6,114 bases of DNA from Oscillospiraceae bacterium (lineage in GTDB: Bacteria > Bacillota > Clostridia > UBA1381). This document shows, piece by piece, positions 1 to 5,288 of the stretch. Position numbers and translations under genes: made by a program. The stretch covers positions 1 to 6,114 of the forward strand of contig SVKH01000093.1 in NCBI GenBank assembly GCA_015068545.1, given 5' to 3'. The stretch's first letter is position 1. Every line of letters starts with the position of its first letter. Under the pieces are notes generated by a model. It searched no databases. It saw only the letters and a program-made list of their open reading frames with translations, and was not told where the DNA came from.

Positions 1-134
1 AAATTGACGTACAACCTGCAAGCTCGATTGTATATCCGCAGGTAACAGAAACTGCAGACTACGCCAAAATAATGTGGTGGGATATGAATAGTATAAAACC
101 TGTGTGTGCACCCGAAACAAAAAGCCTAAAATAA
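1..134 (+). CDS. C-terminal fragment of an unidentified protein (43 codons plus stop)
   Basis: An open frame enters from the left edge at base 3 and ends at TAA 132-134. The residues contain a DYAKIMWWDMNSIKPVC stretch, ending PETKSLK. This pattern (a hydrophobic KIMxW strand, then a short Asp/Ser-containing turn, then KP or RPL/V) resembles the extreme C-terminus of secreted or surface proteins of Clostridia that close with an immunoglobulin-like beta-sandwich, as I recall the family. No catalytic motif lies in the visible part. A strong hairpin terminator follows 27 bases after the stop, which supports this being a genuine gene end. Frame and stop are certain from the sequence, while the family impression is weak. 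Confidence 0.55.
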   Translation, partial: IDVQPASSIVYPQVTETADYAKIMWWDMNSIKPVCAPETKSLK

Positions 135-160
135 ATACAATGGTTTTCGAAAAATCAATA

Positions 161-195
161 AAAAGTCGCAATTTACATAAAATTGCGGCTTTTTT
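161..195 (+). terminator. Rho-independent terminator of the upstream gene
   Basis: Ten paired positions link 165-174 to 180-189 (GTCGCAATTT with AAATTGCGGC, one T-G wobble) around the loop ACATA. Four flanking A-T pairs extend the stem, and T190-T195 form the U tract. It closes the partial gene ending at 134. Confidence 0.88.
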
Positions 196-460
196 ATTGT
201 CAAAGAACAGGATTTAGCACAAAACTTGTAATCTCCTTCAAAGAACATTGTTTTTGTTATGTGGGAAATTACTACTTTTTGTTGCAATTTACAGAATAAC
301 AAAATTATTACTTTTCTCCTGCGACCACTGGCATAGCTTTTATTTCCATAGACATGCACATTTTAACCGCTTACACGTTGCTGTGAACCTTTTTGATAGC
401 TTGTTTTATACCTTTTTTAGAACCACCCACTTATTTTTATCTGGATATTTTCCTTATAAA
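196..460. other. Gene-poor intergenic stretch
   Basis: No convincing gene was found here. The longest plus-strand frame (248-526) opens with TTG, has no ribosome binding site, and runs into the promoter and start of the next gene. A minus-strand frame (126-359) crosses the terminator stem. On the minus strand, 430-308 reads as protein-like codons in one frame interrupted by a single TAA and could be a decayed small gene (see findings). No repeats or conserved RNA fold were recognised. Confidence 0.5.
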
Positions 461-489
461 TTGACTTTATTTGCTCTGTGTGGTAAAAT
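461..489 (+). promoter_or_regulatory. Sigma-A type promoter of the three-transferase operon
   Basis: The -35 box TTGACT (461-466) and -10 box TAAAAT (484-489) are separated by exactly 17 bp. The expected start is near 496, giving a leader of only about 27 nt before the ATG at 523, so there is no room for a riboswitch. A second TATAAT at 496-501 has no matching -35 box. Confidence 0.75.
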
Positions 490-522
490 ATTAGGTATAA
501 TAATGTATATTGAGGTATTTTT

Positions 523-1506
523 ATGAAAAAATATGAAATATCACTGCTTAACGTAATATTATGTTTGCTGGTTATATTCATTCACATAAGTTCCGAGCCG
601 GTTACGAAGCTAGTTTCCGGAACAGTGACTCAAACAGTTATCTTTTCGGCTTGGAAGGCATCGGCATTTGTTGTCCAGGGATTCATCATGCTTTCCGGGG
701 CAAAACTTTATCTTTCCGAAAAAAAGGAGAAATACCTGCCGTATATACTGGCACGGTTCACCAAAATTTATATTCCATACATTATCGCCGTCACAGTATA
801 CTATATGTTCTTTTTTGACCACAAGTACTACCCATTCAGCTTAAAGGACTTAGGAATGTATATACTGCGAGGAGATCTATCGGCACAGTTTTACTTTGTT
901 GTTGTGATAATGCAATACTACCTATTAAAAAAGCTATGGGATGTTATGGTGGCTAAAGTTCCTGCAGTTCTTGGTATTCTTGTGTCACTTGTCATTTCTA
1001 TTCTGGGAATTTTCTTCCTTGGAAATGTATTTGGAATGTACAACGACAGAGTTTTCACCACATATCTCGTCTATTGGGTTATAGGTTGCTACATAGGCAA
1101 AAACTATGACCGTTTCAAGGAGATTATATCAAAGTCAAAAATCTGGATTTTTGCACTATACGCCATTACTGCCGTAGCAGAGATTTGGCTGGGATACCTT
1201 CGTATTTTACCATATTACATTTCTGAATTGATACATATGCTGTACTGTATGTGTGCCATTTTCACCTGCTACAATATTGCCATCAAGCTGGGGGAAAAAG
1301 CTATGAAACTCCCTCCGGTAAAGGCAATAGATTCCGCCAGCTATTACATCTATTTGTGGCACGTCCTTGTTCTGACCGCCACTGATATGAAGATGACAGA
1401 ATATGCTATTTCAGATATTGGTACAAGATTTGCTATACGCACACTTTCCACCTATCTTATAACCATTTTACTGTGTGCGTGGTACGTTAGAACGAAAAAG
1501 AAGTGA
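523..1506 (+). CDS. Acyltransferase-3 family integral membrane protein
   Basis: A 327-residue polytopic membrane protein of the Acyl_transf_3 (AT3) family, which moves acyl groups such as acetyl onto cell-surface sugars or other envelope molecules. Family hallmarks appear in order: a first membrane helix carrying His21 (LLVIFIHISS, the usual R/N...H active-site helix), the helix ending in LSG at 57-59 (FVVQGFIMLSG), a basic ARFTKIYIPY loop at 77-86, the AQFYFVVVIMQYYLL helix at about 121-135, and YYIYLWH at 274-280 near the C-terminus. About ten hydrophobic segments are visible, and the protein ends in a basic RTKKK tail on the likely cytoplasmic side. The start is supported by TGAGG at 511-515, seven bases before ATG. 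It is the first gene of the operon, nine bases before the next start. The substrate cannot be read from the sequence. Confidence 0.88.
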   Translation: MKKYEISLLNVILCLLVIFIHISSEPVTKLVSGTVTQTVIFSAWKASAFVVQGFIMLSGAKLYLSEKKEKYLPYILARFTKIYIPYIIAVTVYYMFFFDHKYYPFSLKDLGMYILRGDLSAQFYFVVVIMQYYLLKKLWDVMVAKVPAVLGILVSLVISILGIFFLGNVFGMYNDRVFTTYLVYWVIGCYIGKNYDRFKEIISKSKIWIFALYAITAVAEIWLGYLRILPYYISELIHMLYCMCAIFTCYNIAIKLGEKAMKLPPVKAIDSASYYIYLWHVLVLTATDMKMTEYAISDIGTRFAIRTLSTYLITILLCAWYVRTKKK

Positions 1507-1515
1507 GGATTAACT

Positions 1516-2382
1516 ATGTTGGAATTCAGGAAAGTGGAACTTTCCAATCGCACCGAATTTGAAAAATATTTAAACATGACCGAAAAAAGGTCTATGGAAT
1601 ACAGCTTTTCTACCATGTTTTTGTGGCAAGATCTTTACGACATGGAGTTTTGCATATATGAAGATACCTTGTATCTTCGCATAGGCAAAAATGAAAAGTC
1701 TTACCTGTTTCCAATTGGGAATAACGTGGACAAGGCTATCGAAAAGATAGCTCAGGAAAACTCCGGCTTTTATGGTCTGACCAAAGAGCAAGCAGACTAT
1801 ATTAGTGCCAAATTTCCGAAAAAATACGAAATATCTCCAAATCGTGATATGGGAGACTATGTTTACAAAACTGAATCTCTTGCCACACTAGTAGGAAAGA
1901 AATTAAGTTCAAAACGAAATCACATAAACCGTTTTATAGCCCAGTATCCTAACTGGAAATATGAACCAATTACTCCGGAAAACCTTGATGAGGTAAGACA
2001 AATGCACAAAGTTTGGTGCAGTCTTGCCAAGGATAAAGAGGGACTTGCCGAAGAGGAGATTATGGTAAAAAAGGCTTTTGACCATTTCTTTTCTCTTAAT
2101 TTTTCCGGCGGTCTGATAAGAGTTGACTCAAAGGTTGTAGCATTTACTGCCGGAGATAAACTATCGGATAGTACGTTTTTGGTACACATCGAAAAGGCTT
2201 TGGCAGAATATAGCGGAGCTTACCAGATGATTAACAGAGAATTTGTACGAAATAACTGTATGGATTTTGAGTATATAAACCGCGAAGAGGATACCGGTGA
2301 TGAAGGCTTACGAAAAGCTAAGCTTTCCTACCGACCACACATGATAGTGGAAAAATTTACCGCAAAGGCAGTGATAAAATGA
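1516..2382 (+). CDS. DUF2156 (LPG synthase C-terminal-like) domain protein
   Basis: A 288-residue soluble protein of the DUF2156 family, related to the catalytic C-terminal domain of MprF, which transfers an aminoacyl group from charged tRNA to phosphatidylglycerol. The domain has two GNAT-like halves. Diagnostic segments are YSFSTMFLWQ (29-38), DYVYKTESLATLVGKKLSSK (114-133) with the continuing basic RNHINRF (134-140), and YINREEDTGDEGLRKAKLSY (253-272). The membrane half of true MprF is absent, so this is the standalone form, whose substrate is not established. The ribosome binding site GAGG (1505-1508) overlaps the TGA of the acyltransferase gene, which predicts translational coupling. Its own stop overlaps the next start by four bases. 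The family call is firm, while lipid aminoacylation is only one possibility. Confidence 0.87.
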   Translation: MLEFRKVELSNRTEFEKYLNMTEKRSMEYSFSTMFLWQDLYDMEFCIYEDTLYLRIGKNEKSYLFPIGNNVDKAIEKIAQENSGFYGLTKEQADYISAKFPKKYEISPNRDMGDYVYKTESLATLVGKKLSSKRNHINRFIAQYPNWKYEPITPENLDEVRQMHKVWCSLAKDKEGLAEEEIMVKKAFDHFFSLNFSGGLIRVDSKVVAFTAGDKLSDSTFLVHIEKALAEYSGAYQMINREFVRNNCMDFEYINREEDTGDEGLRKAKLSYRPHMIVEKFTAKAVIK

Positions 2383-3143
2383 TACAATTTGCAACCGAAA
2401 AAGACGCAGACACCATAGCAAACCTATGGCAGGAAGCCTTTGGAGACGATAGAGAATGGGTTATGACCTACCTTGCAGAAAACATCGAAAGAGTTTTAAC
2501 TTACAGCGAAAATGACGATATTTTCGGGATGCTCAGTCTTTTGCCGGTGACATATGAAGACAAAAAAGGCTACTATGTATACGGCGTAGCAACCTTCGAA
2601 AAACACCGCTCCAAAGGGGTTAGTTCCAAGCTTTTGGATTTTGCACAAAAGATGGTACATGATAGCAGAGCTGACTTTCTTGTTCTTGTTCCGAGGAATG
2701 AAGGGCTTTTTAAGTTCTATCAAGAACGCGGCTTCTTCCCTATGACTTCGGTAAAAACAACCACTTTTAGTAAAAATGATTTTCAAAAGGTCACATCCTG
2801 TGAAAAACCAAAAACCGCAACCGCACAGGAATACTATAATATAAGAAAGTCCCACTTTGATAAGCTGATAGAATGGGACCAAAACAGTCTGGACAAAATC
2901 AAGAAGTTTGAAAATGGTGAATTTTACAAAACAGAGAATGGAAATGGTGCGTTTTGCTATCTCTATAACGAAAAACTCTATATCAAGGAGCTTTGTGGCG
3001 ATATTGATGTTGCAGCTGCTGTGGCAAAGCTTTATGACTGTCAGGAAATCTATGTAACCCAAAAGTGTACCGATGACACTCCATCCTGCATGACTTTTCC
3101 CGCTATGCCGGATGGCACCTTCTTTAATATTTCCATAGACTGA
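2379..3143 (+). CDS. GNAT family N-acetyltransferase
   Basis: A 254-residue protein with an N-terminal GNAT acetyltransferase fold (about 1-130) and a C-terminal extension of about 120 residues. Visible acetyl-CoA features are the strand GYYVYGVATF (64-73), the pyrophosphate-binding loop R77-S-K-G80-V-S82 (a slightly degenerate RxxGxG/A), the strand DFLVLVPRNE (99-108) and FKFYQERGFF (111-120), in which Tyr114 sits at the usual general-acid position. The C-terminal part (ENGEFYKTENGNGAFCYLYN and on) resembles the second lobe of two-domain GNATs such as Eis-like proteins. The start overlaps the DUF2156 stop (ATGA, 2379-2382), with AAAGG (2364-2368) as a weak ribosome binding site, so reinitiation is likely. 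The acceptor substrate is unknown. No hairpin follows the stop, so transcripts may run on into the tRNA terminator. Confidence 0.87.
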   Translation: MIQFATEKDADTIANLWQEAFGDDREWVMTYLAENIERVLTYSENDDIFGMLSLLPVTYEDKKGYYVYGVATFEKHRSKGVSSKLLDFAQKMVHDSRADFLVLVPRNEGLFKFYQERGFFPMTSVKTTTFSKNDFQKVTSCEKPKTATAQEYYNIRKSHFDKLIEWDQNSLDKIKKFENGEFYKTENGNGAFCYLYNEKLYIKELCGDIDVAAAVAKLYDCQEIYVTQKCTDDTPSCMTFPAMPDGTFFNISID

Positions 3144-3164
3144 AAATTTTTACCTAAAAAGTGC

Positions 3165-3194
3165 TTGACAATCGGTCAATGTATGTGGTATAAT
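3165..3194 (+). promoter_or_regulatory. Strong promoter of the tRNA-Arg gene
   Basis: Perfect consensus boxes TTGACA (3165-3170) and TATAAT (3189-3194) are separated by 18 bp. They lie 22 bases upstream of the mature tRNA 5' end, as expected for a stable-RNA promoter with a short processed leader. Confidence 0.9.
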
Positions 3195-3216
3195 ATTTAA
3201 TGTTGTAAATCAACAA

Positions 3217-3293
3217 GCGCCAGTAGCTCAGTTGGATAGAGTGTTTGGCTACGAACCAAAAGGTCAGGGGTTCGAATCCCTTCTGGCGTACCA
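3217..3293 (+). tRNA. tRNA-Arg (anticodon ACG)
   Basis: A full cloverleaf of 77 nt including encoded CCA (3291-3293). The acceptor arm is GCGCCAG (3217-3223) with CTGGCGT (3283-3289). The D stem is GCTC (3226-3229) with GAGT (3239-3242). The anticodon stem is TTTGG (3244-3248) with CCAAA (3256-3260), and its loop CTACGAA places anticodon ACG at 3251-3253. The T arm is AGGGG-TTCGAAT-CCCTT (3266-3282). A34 is expected to be deaminated to inosine by TadA so that the tRNA reads CGU, CGC and CGA. Two wobble pairs are unusual for this tRNA: G1-U72 at the acceptor end and G10-U25 in the D stem. The gene has its own promoter and terminator. Confidence 0.97.
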
Positions 3294-3322
3294 AAATCCT
3301 CGTTTTTTAAACGAGGATTTTT
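3293..3322 (+). terminator. Rho-independent terminator directly after the tRNA CCA
   Basis: A perfect stem pairs ATCCTCGTTT (3296-3305) with AAACGAGGAT (3309-3318) around the loop TTT, followed by T3319-T3322. Flanking A residues extend the pairing back to the last A of CCA. It ends the tRNA transcript and probably any read-through from the upstream operon. Confidence 0.92.
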
Positions 3323-3358
3323 ACTTGCCTTCATTTTAGGAATACCGAGGAAAATCAT

Positions 3359-4480
3359 ATGCAAAATCTAAAACTGCATCAAAAAATAGTCTCGTTTGCA
3401 AAAAACAATACAGTACTTATGGTAGCTTTTTTTGCAGCTTTTATAACCTGTTTCTTTGTCCCAATTGACAAGGAATACAAAAACTATTTCGACTATAAAA
3501 CTCTAACCTGCTTATTTTGCGTACTGGCTGTGGTTTGTGCTCTTAAGAACATCAATTTCTTCTATATAATTGCGCGAAAAATTGTAGAATGCTTTAAAAC
3601 TACCAGAATGAGTATAACCGCCATAGTCTACATAACTTTTATAGGATCTATGCTGATAGCCAACGATATGGCACTTTTAACTTTTTTACCTCTCGGATAT
3701 TTCGTGTTAGTTTCCGCAGATAAAAAGGATCTTATGGCATTCACCTTTGTTATGCAGAACATAGCCGCAAACTTAGGCGGAATGCTCACACCATTCGGCA
3801 ATCCTCAAAACCTGTACCTATACACAAAATTTTCTATTCCAAACCTTGAGTTTATGCAAATCATGCTTCCGCCATTTTTGGTATCGGTTACCTTGATTAC
3901 GATATGCTGTATGTTCGTAAAATCTGAGCCACTTAAGCTAAAGGGCGAAAATGTAGAGCTGCACTATCCAAAGCTAACTGTATATCTGATGCTTTTTGCG
4001 CTTTCCATCGCCATAGTGTTCAGAACCATTCCCTATGTTTTGGGACTGTTAATTATTACTCCAACCCTTGCTATTATGGACAGAAAAGCTCTTAAGATGG
4101 TAGATTATCCTCTTTTATTTACATTTGTACTTTTCTTTGTTTTTTCCGGTAATATGGCGAGGATTCCTGCCGTTATCAATATCTTTTCCTTTCTTTTGGA
4201 AAAGAGTACTCTTATATTTTCGGTACTGTCATGCCAAATCATAAGCAATGTGCCATCGGCTATACTGCTGTCACAGTTCACCCAGAATTACCCCGATCTG
4301 CTGGTTGGTGTAAACATAGGAGGTGCAGGAACTCTTATAGCATCCCTTGCCAGCCTAATAACATTCCGCGAATACACAGCCTGCAATCCGGGAAAGGCAA
4401 AGTACTATATTAAGATTTTTTCCCTTTTTAACTTTGGATTTCTCGCTACATTGACCGTATTTATGTTATTGATAAAATAG
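3359..4480 (+). CDS. SLC13/ArsB-type (ion transporter superfamily) anion permease
   Basis: A 373-residue membrane protein with about ten hydrophobic segments, matching the CitMHS/ArsB/SLC13 ion-transporter superfamily. Such proteins move organic or inorganic anions, usually with Na+ or H+. The two inverted-repeat signatures are visible: IANDMALLTFLPL (100-112) followed by GGMLTPFGNPQNLY (140-153) in the first half, and SNVPSAILLSQF (296-307) followed by NIGGAGTLIASLASL (319-333) in the second. The protein is shorter than typical 420-470 residue members, with no large cytoplasmic loop. GAGG at 3347-3350, eight bases before ATG, fixes the start. No clear promoter lies between the tRNA terminator and this gene, so expression may depend on terminator read-through or an unrecognised promoter. 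The substrate (citrate, dicarboxylate, arsenite or sulfate) cannot be assigned. Confidence 0.85.
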   Translation: MQNLKLHQKIVSFAKNNTVLMVAFFAAFITCFFVPIDKEYKNYFDYKTLTCLFCVLAVVCALKNINFFYIIARKIVECFKTTRMSITAIVYITFIGSMLIANDMALLTFLPLGYFVLVSADKKDLMAFTFVMQNIAANLGGMLTPFGNPQNLYLYTKFSIPNLEFMQIMLPPFLVSVTLITICCMFVKSEPLKLKGENVELHYPKLTVYLMLFALSIAIVFRTIPYVLGLLIITPTLAIMDRKALKMVDYPLLFTFVLFFVFSGNMARIPAVINIFSFLLEKSTLIFSVLSCQIISNVPSAILLSQFTQNYPDLLVGVNIGGAGTLIASLASLITFREYTACNPGKAKYYIKIFSLFNFGFLATLTVFMLLIK

Positions 4481-4484
4481 CTTT

Positions 4485-4525
4485 AAGAGGGTGTAGCAAA
4501 TATCTTTTTGCTACATCCTTTTCTT
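4485..4525 (+). terminator. Rho-independent terminator after the permease gene
   Basis: Stem GGGTGTAGCAAA (4489-4500) pairs with TTTGCTACATCC (4507-4518) with one G-T wobble. A-T rich flanking pairs and the pyrimidine tract TTTTCTT (4519-4525) follow. The minus-strand gene ends inside this structure. Read in the minus direction it has only a poor U tract, so it serves the plus strand best. Confidence 0.85.
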
Positions 4526-4736
4526 AAAACCAACTTTTGTATAACATATACTTTATGGAATCTGATTGGCTACTGAAGTCATCAGGTTCTCCGTAAATTA
4601 CAGATAAAACTCCAGCATCCCTTGGTAGATTCTTGATAAAATCATTACCTTTAGCGATTGCTTCCTCTTTAGTTTCACATATTGATAATATCTTCCTTTC
4701 ATTTCCTTTTGTAAGTGACAACATAAATTTTCCCAT
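4524..4736 (-). CDS. Small protein of unknown function under a SAM-type riboswitch
   Basis: A 70-residue protein with no recognised enzymatic motif. Visible order: an N-terminal strand pair, KFMLSL and RKILSICETK (3-8 and 14-23); a helix EEAIAKGNDFIKNL (24-37); a strand AGVLSVIYGE (41-50); a polar linker rich in Ser/Asp (51-61); and an aromatic end YMLYKSWF (63-70). This suggests a compact beta-beta-alpha-beta-beta fold with no signal peptide or membrane helix. I have the impression of similar small proteins in accessory DNA of gut Firmicutes but cannot name a family. The start is strongly supported by AAGGAG (plus-strand CTCCTT, 4746-4751), nine bases before ATG. It is the only gene in its unit and lies downstream of the aptamer and attenuator at 4782-4908. 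Its stop overlaps the permease terminator. Confidence 0.85.
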   Translation of the reverse strand: MGKFMLSLTKGNERKILSICETKEEAIAKGNDFIKNLPRDAGVLSVIYGEPDDFSSQSDSIKYMLYKSWF

Positions 4737-4781
4737 TTCTATTTGCTCCTTTTTTAGTATTTTCCATTAAAAATGCGAAAG

Positions 4782-4808
4782 AAAAAATCCCATCACTACG
4801 ACGGGATT
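4782..4808 (-). terminator. Attenuator hairpin of the S-box leader
   Basis: On the minus strand AATCCCGTC (4808-4800) pairs with GATGGGATT (4794-4786) around the loop GTAGT, and six U residues follow (4787-4782). It lies between the aptamer and the ribosome binding site of the 70-residue protein. The aptamer's 3' P1 strand, GATGGGA (4832-4826), repeats the right arm of this stem. It can therefore pair with TCCCGTC (4806-4800) as an antiterminator, giving an OFF switch when ligand holds P1 closed. Confidence 0.9.
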
Positions 4809-4825
4809 CATACTTCCTTATTGCT

Positions 4826-4908
4826 TCCCATCGTTCAAGCTTTGGCACCTTGCCTTTCGGTAGGTTGTCGGCGGTCACAGGGCTTGTCCCTCACGCACTC
4901 TTCATGGT
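4826..4908 (-). promoter_or_regulatory. S-box (SAM-I clan) riboswitch aptamer, P4-less form
   Basis: Reading the minus strand: P1 CCAU (4907-4904) pairs with AUGG (4831-4828). J1/2 is AAGAG (4902-4898). P2 carries the kink-turn and hairpin GAGGGACAAGCCC (4892-4880) followed by UGA. Then come ACAACC (4868-4863), P3 CC-GAAA-GG within CCUACC...GGCAAGG, and the conserved AAGGUGCCAA (4851-4842). Compared from memory with the Thermoanaerobacter S-box aptamer, SAM-contacting positions U7, G11, C44, A45, A46, U57, G58 and U88 are all retained. P2-loop CAAG (4886-4883) can pair with CUUG (4839-4836), at the usual J3/4 pseudoknot position. Helix P4 is absent: CUUG passes straight into AACGAUGG. The usual C8-G86 pair is replaced by G opposite G. 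It may belong to the SAM-I/IV variant group. Class call is strong, subclass uncertain. Confidence 0.82.
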
Positions 4909-4914
4909 AAATAT

Positions 4915-4942
4915 ATTTTATCATATTTTTAAGAAATGTCAA
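4915..4942 (-). promoter_or_regulatory. Promoter of the riboswitch-controlled unit
   Basis: On the minus strand the -35 box is TTGACA (4942-4937) and the -10 box is TAAAAT (4920-4915), with 16 bp between them. The expected start is about 4908, exactly where the aptamer's first helix begins, so the leader has almost no 5' overhang. Confidence 0.8.
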
Positions 4943-4988
4943 GAGCTTTACATAACTTTTCACTGTCCTTTTTATGGTACACTTCATA

Positions 4989-4997
4989 TGCTATGAT
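4989..4997 (+). promoter_or_regulatory. Extended -10 promoter for the 53-residue miniprotein
   Basis: TGC followed by TATGAT (4992-4997) forms an extended -10 element. No good -35 hexamer lies 16-18 bp upstream, which is common for extended -10 promoters. The predicted start near 5004 leaves a leader of about 25 nt. It is divergent from the riboswitch promoter. Confidence 0.5.
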
Positions 4998-5029
4998 AAG
5001 TATAGAAAAAAGATACGGAGGAAAAAATT

Positions 5030-5191
5030 ATGGGAGTTTTAGTTTTAATAGCAGTATTCATAATCACATTGGGACTTGAGGATCAGGGACATAGCCAAAT
5101 TCGCAGAGTAAAAAGGGTTCAAAGCCTAAAAAGAACCGGTGCATCACATCACCACGGAAGATATCACCGATATGCACGAAAAGGCGCATGA
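5030..5191 (+). CDS. Single-pass membrane miniprotein with His/Arg-rich tail, unknown function
   Basis: A 53-residue frame from ATG 5030 to TGA 5189-5191. A strong ribosome binding site, GGAGG (5017-5021), sits eight bases before the start. Residues 3-16 (VLVLIAVFIITLGL) form one short hydrophobic helix at the N-terminus. A short acidic EDQ is followed by a strongly basic region with RRVKRVQSLKR (25-35) and a His/Tyr cluster HHHGRYHRYARK (40-51). The positive-inside rule predicts the C-terminus in the cytoplasm with the N-terminus out, or peripheral anchoring. It could also be a small toxin-like or regulatory membrane peptide, but no family was recognised. It is supported by a possible promoter upstream and a hairpin terminator downstream at 5249-5286, so it appears to be an independent single-gene unit. 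There is no cleavable signal peptide, since the helix is followed directly by charged residues. Confidence 0.68.
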   Translation: MGVLVLIAVFIITLGLEDQGHSQIRRVKRVQSLKRTGASHHHGRYHRYARKGA

Positions 5192-5248
5192 TTATTCTAC
5201 GATATCAATCATAACTCGAAATCAAACTGGAACACAAATTCACTAACA

Positions 5249-5286
5249 AAAATGGGACGTAGTCATAATCTGCTACGTTCCATTTT
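5249..5286. terminator. Bidirectional terminator between convergent genes
   Basis: A 14-bp stem links AAAATGGGACGTAG (5249-5262) with CTACGTTCCATTTT (5273-5286), with one G-T pair and a 10-nt loop. T tracts occur in both directions: TTTT (5283-5286) on plus, and TTTTT on minus from 5252 down to 5248. It serves the miniprotein on plus and the RNA methyltransferase on minus. Confidence 0.88.
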
Positions 5287-5288
5287 GC

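Noticed and set aside
126..359. A 77-codon minus-strand frame
   Set aside because: It starts with GTG, has no ribosome binding site, and reads through the terminator stem and the end of the upstream gene.
248..526. A 92-codon plus-strand frame ahead of the acyltransferase
   Set aside because: It opens with TTG without a ribosome binding site, contains the operon promoter, runs past the acyltransferase start and has a Phe/Leu/His-rich composition typical of AT-rich noncoding DNA.
2496..3062. A long (188-codon) minus-strand frame
   Set aside because: It is antisense to the GNAT gene, whose motifs and coupling to its neighbour are clear. It lacks a ribosome binding site and recognisable domains.
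3217..3322. tRNA as an integration site for a mobile element
   Set aside because: No integrase gene and no recognised direct repeat of the tRNA 3' end were seen within the window.
4782..4942. Reading the structured leader as a plus-strand RNA or as another riboswitch class (c-di-GMP-I, ykkC, ZTP, cobalamin)
   Set aside because: The conserved S-box segments, U tract, promoter and downstream ribosome binding site are all on the minus strand, and the core motifs of the other classes are missing.
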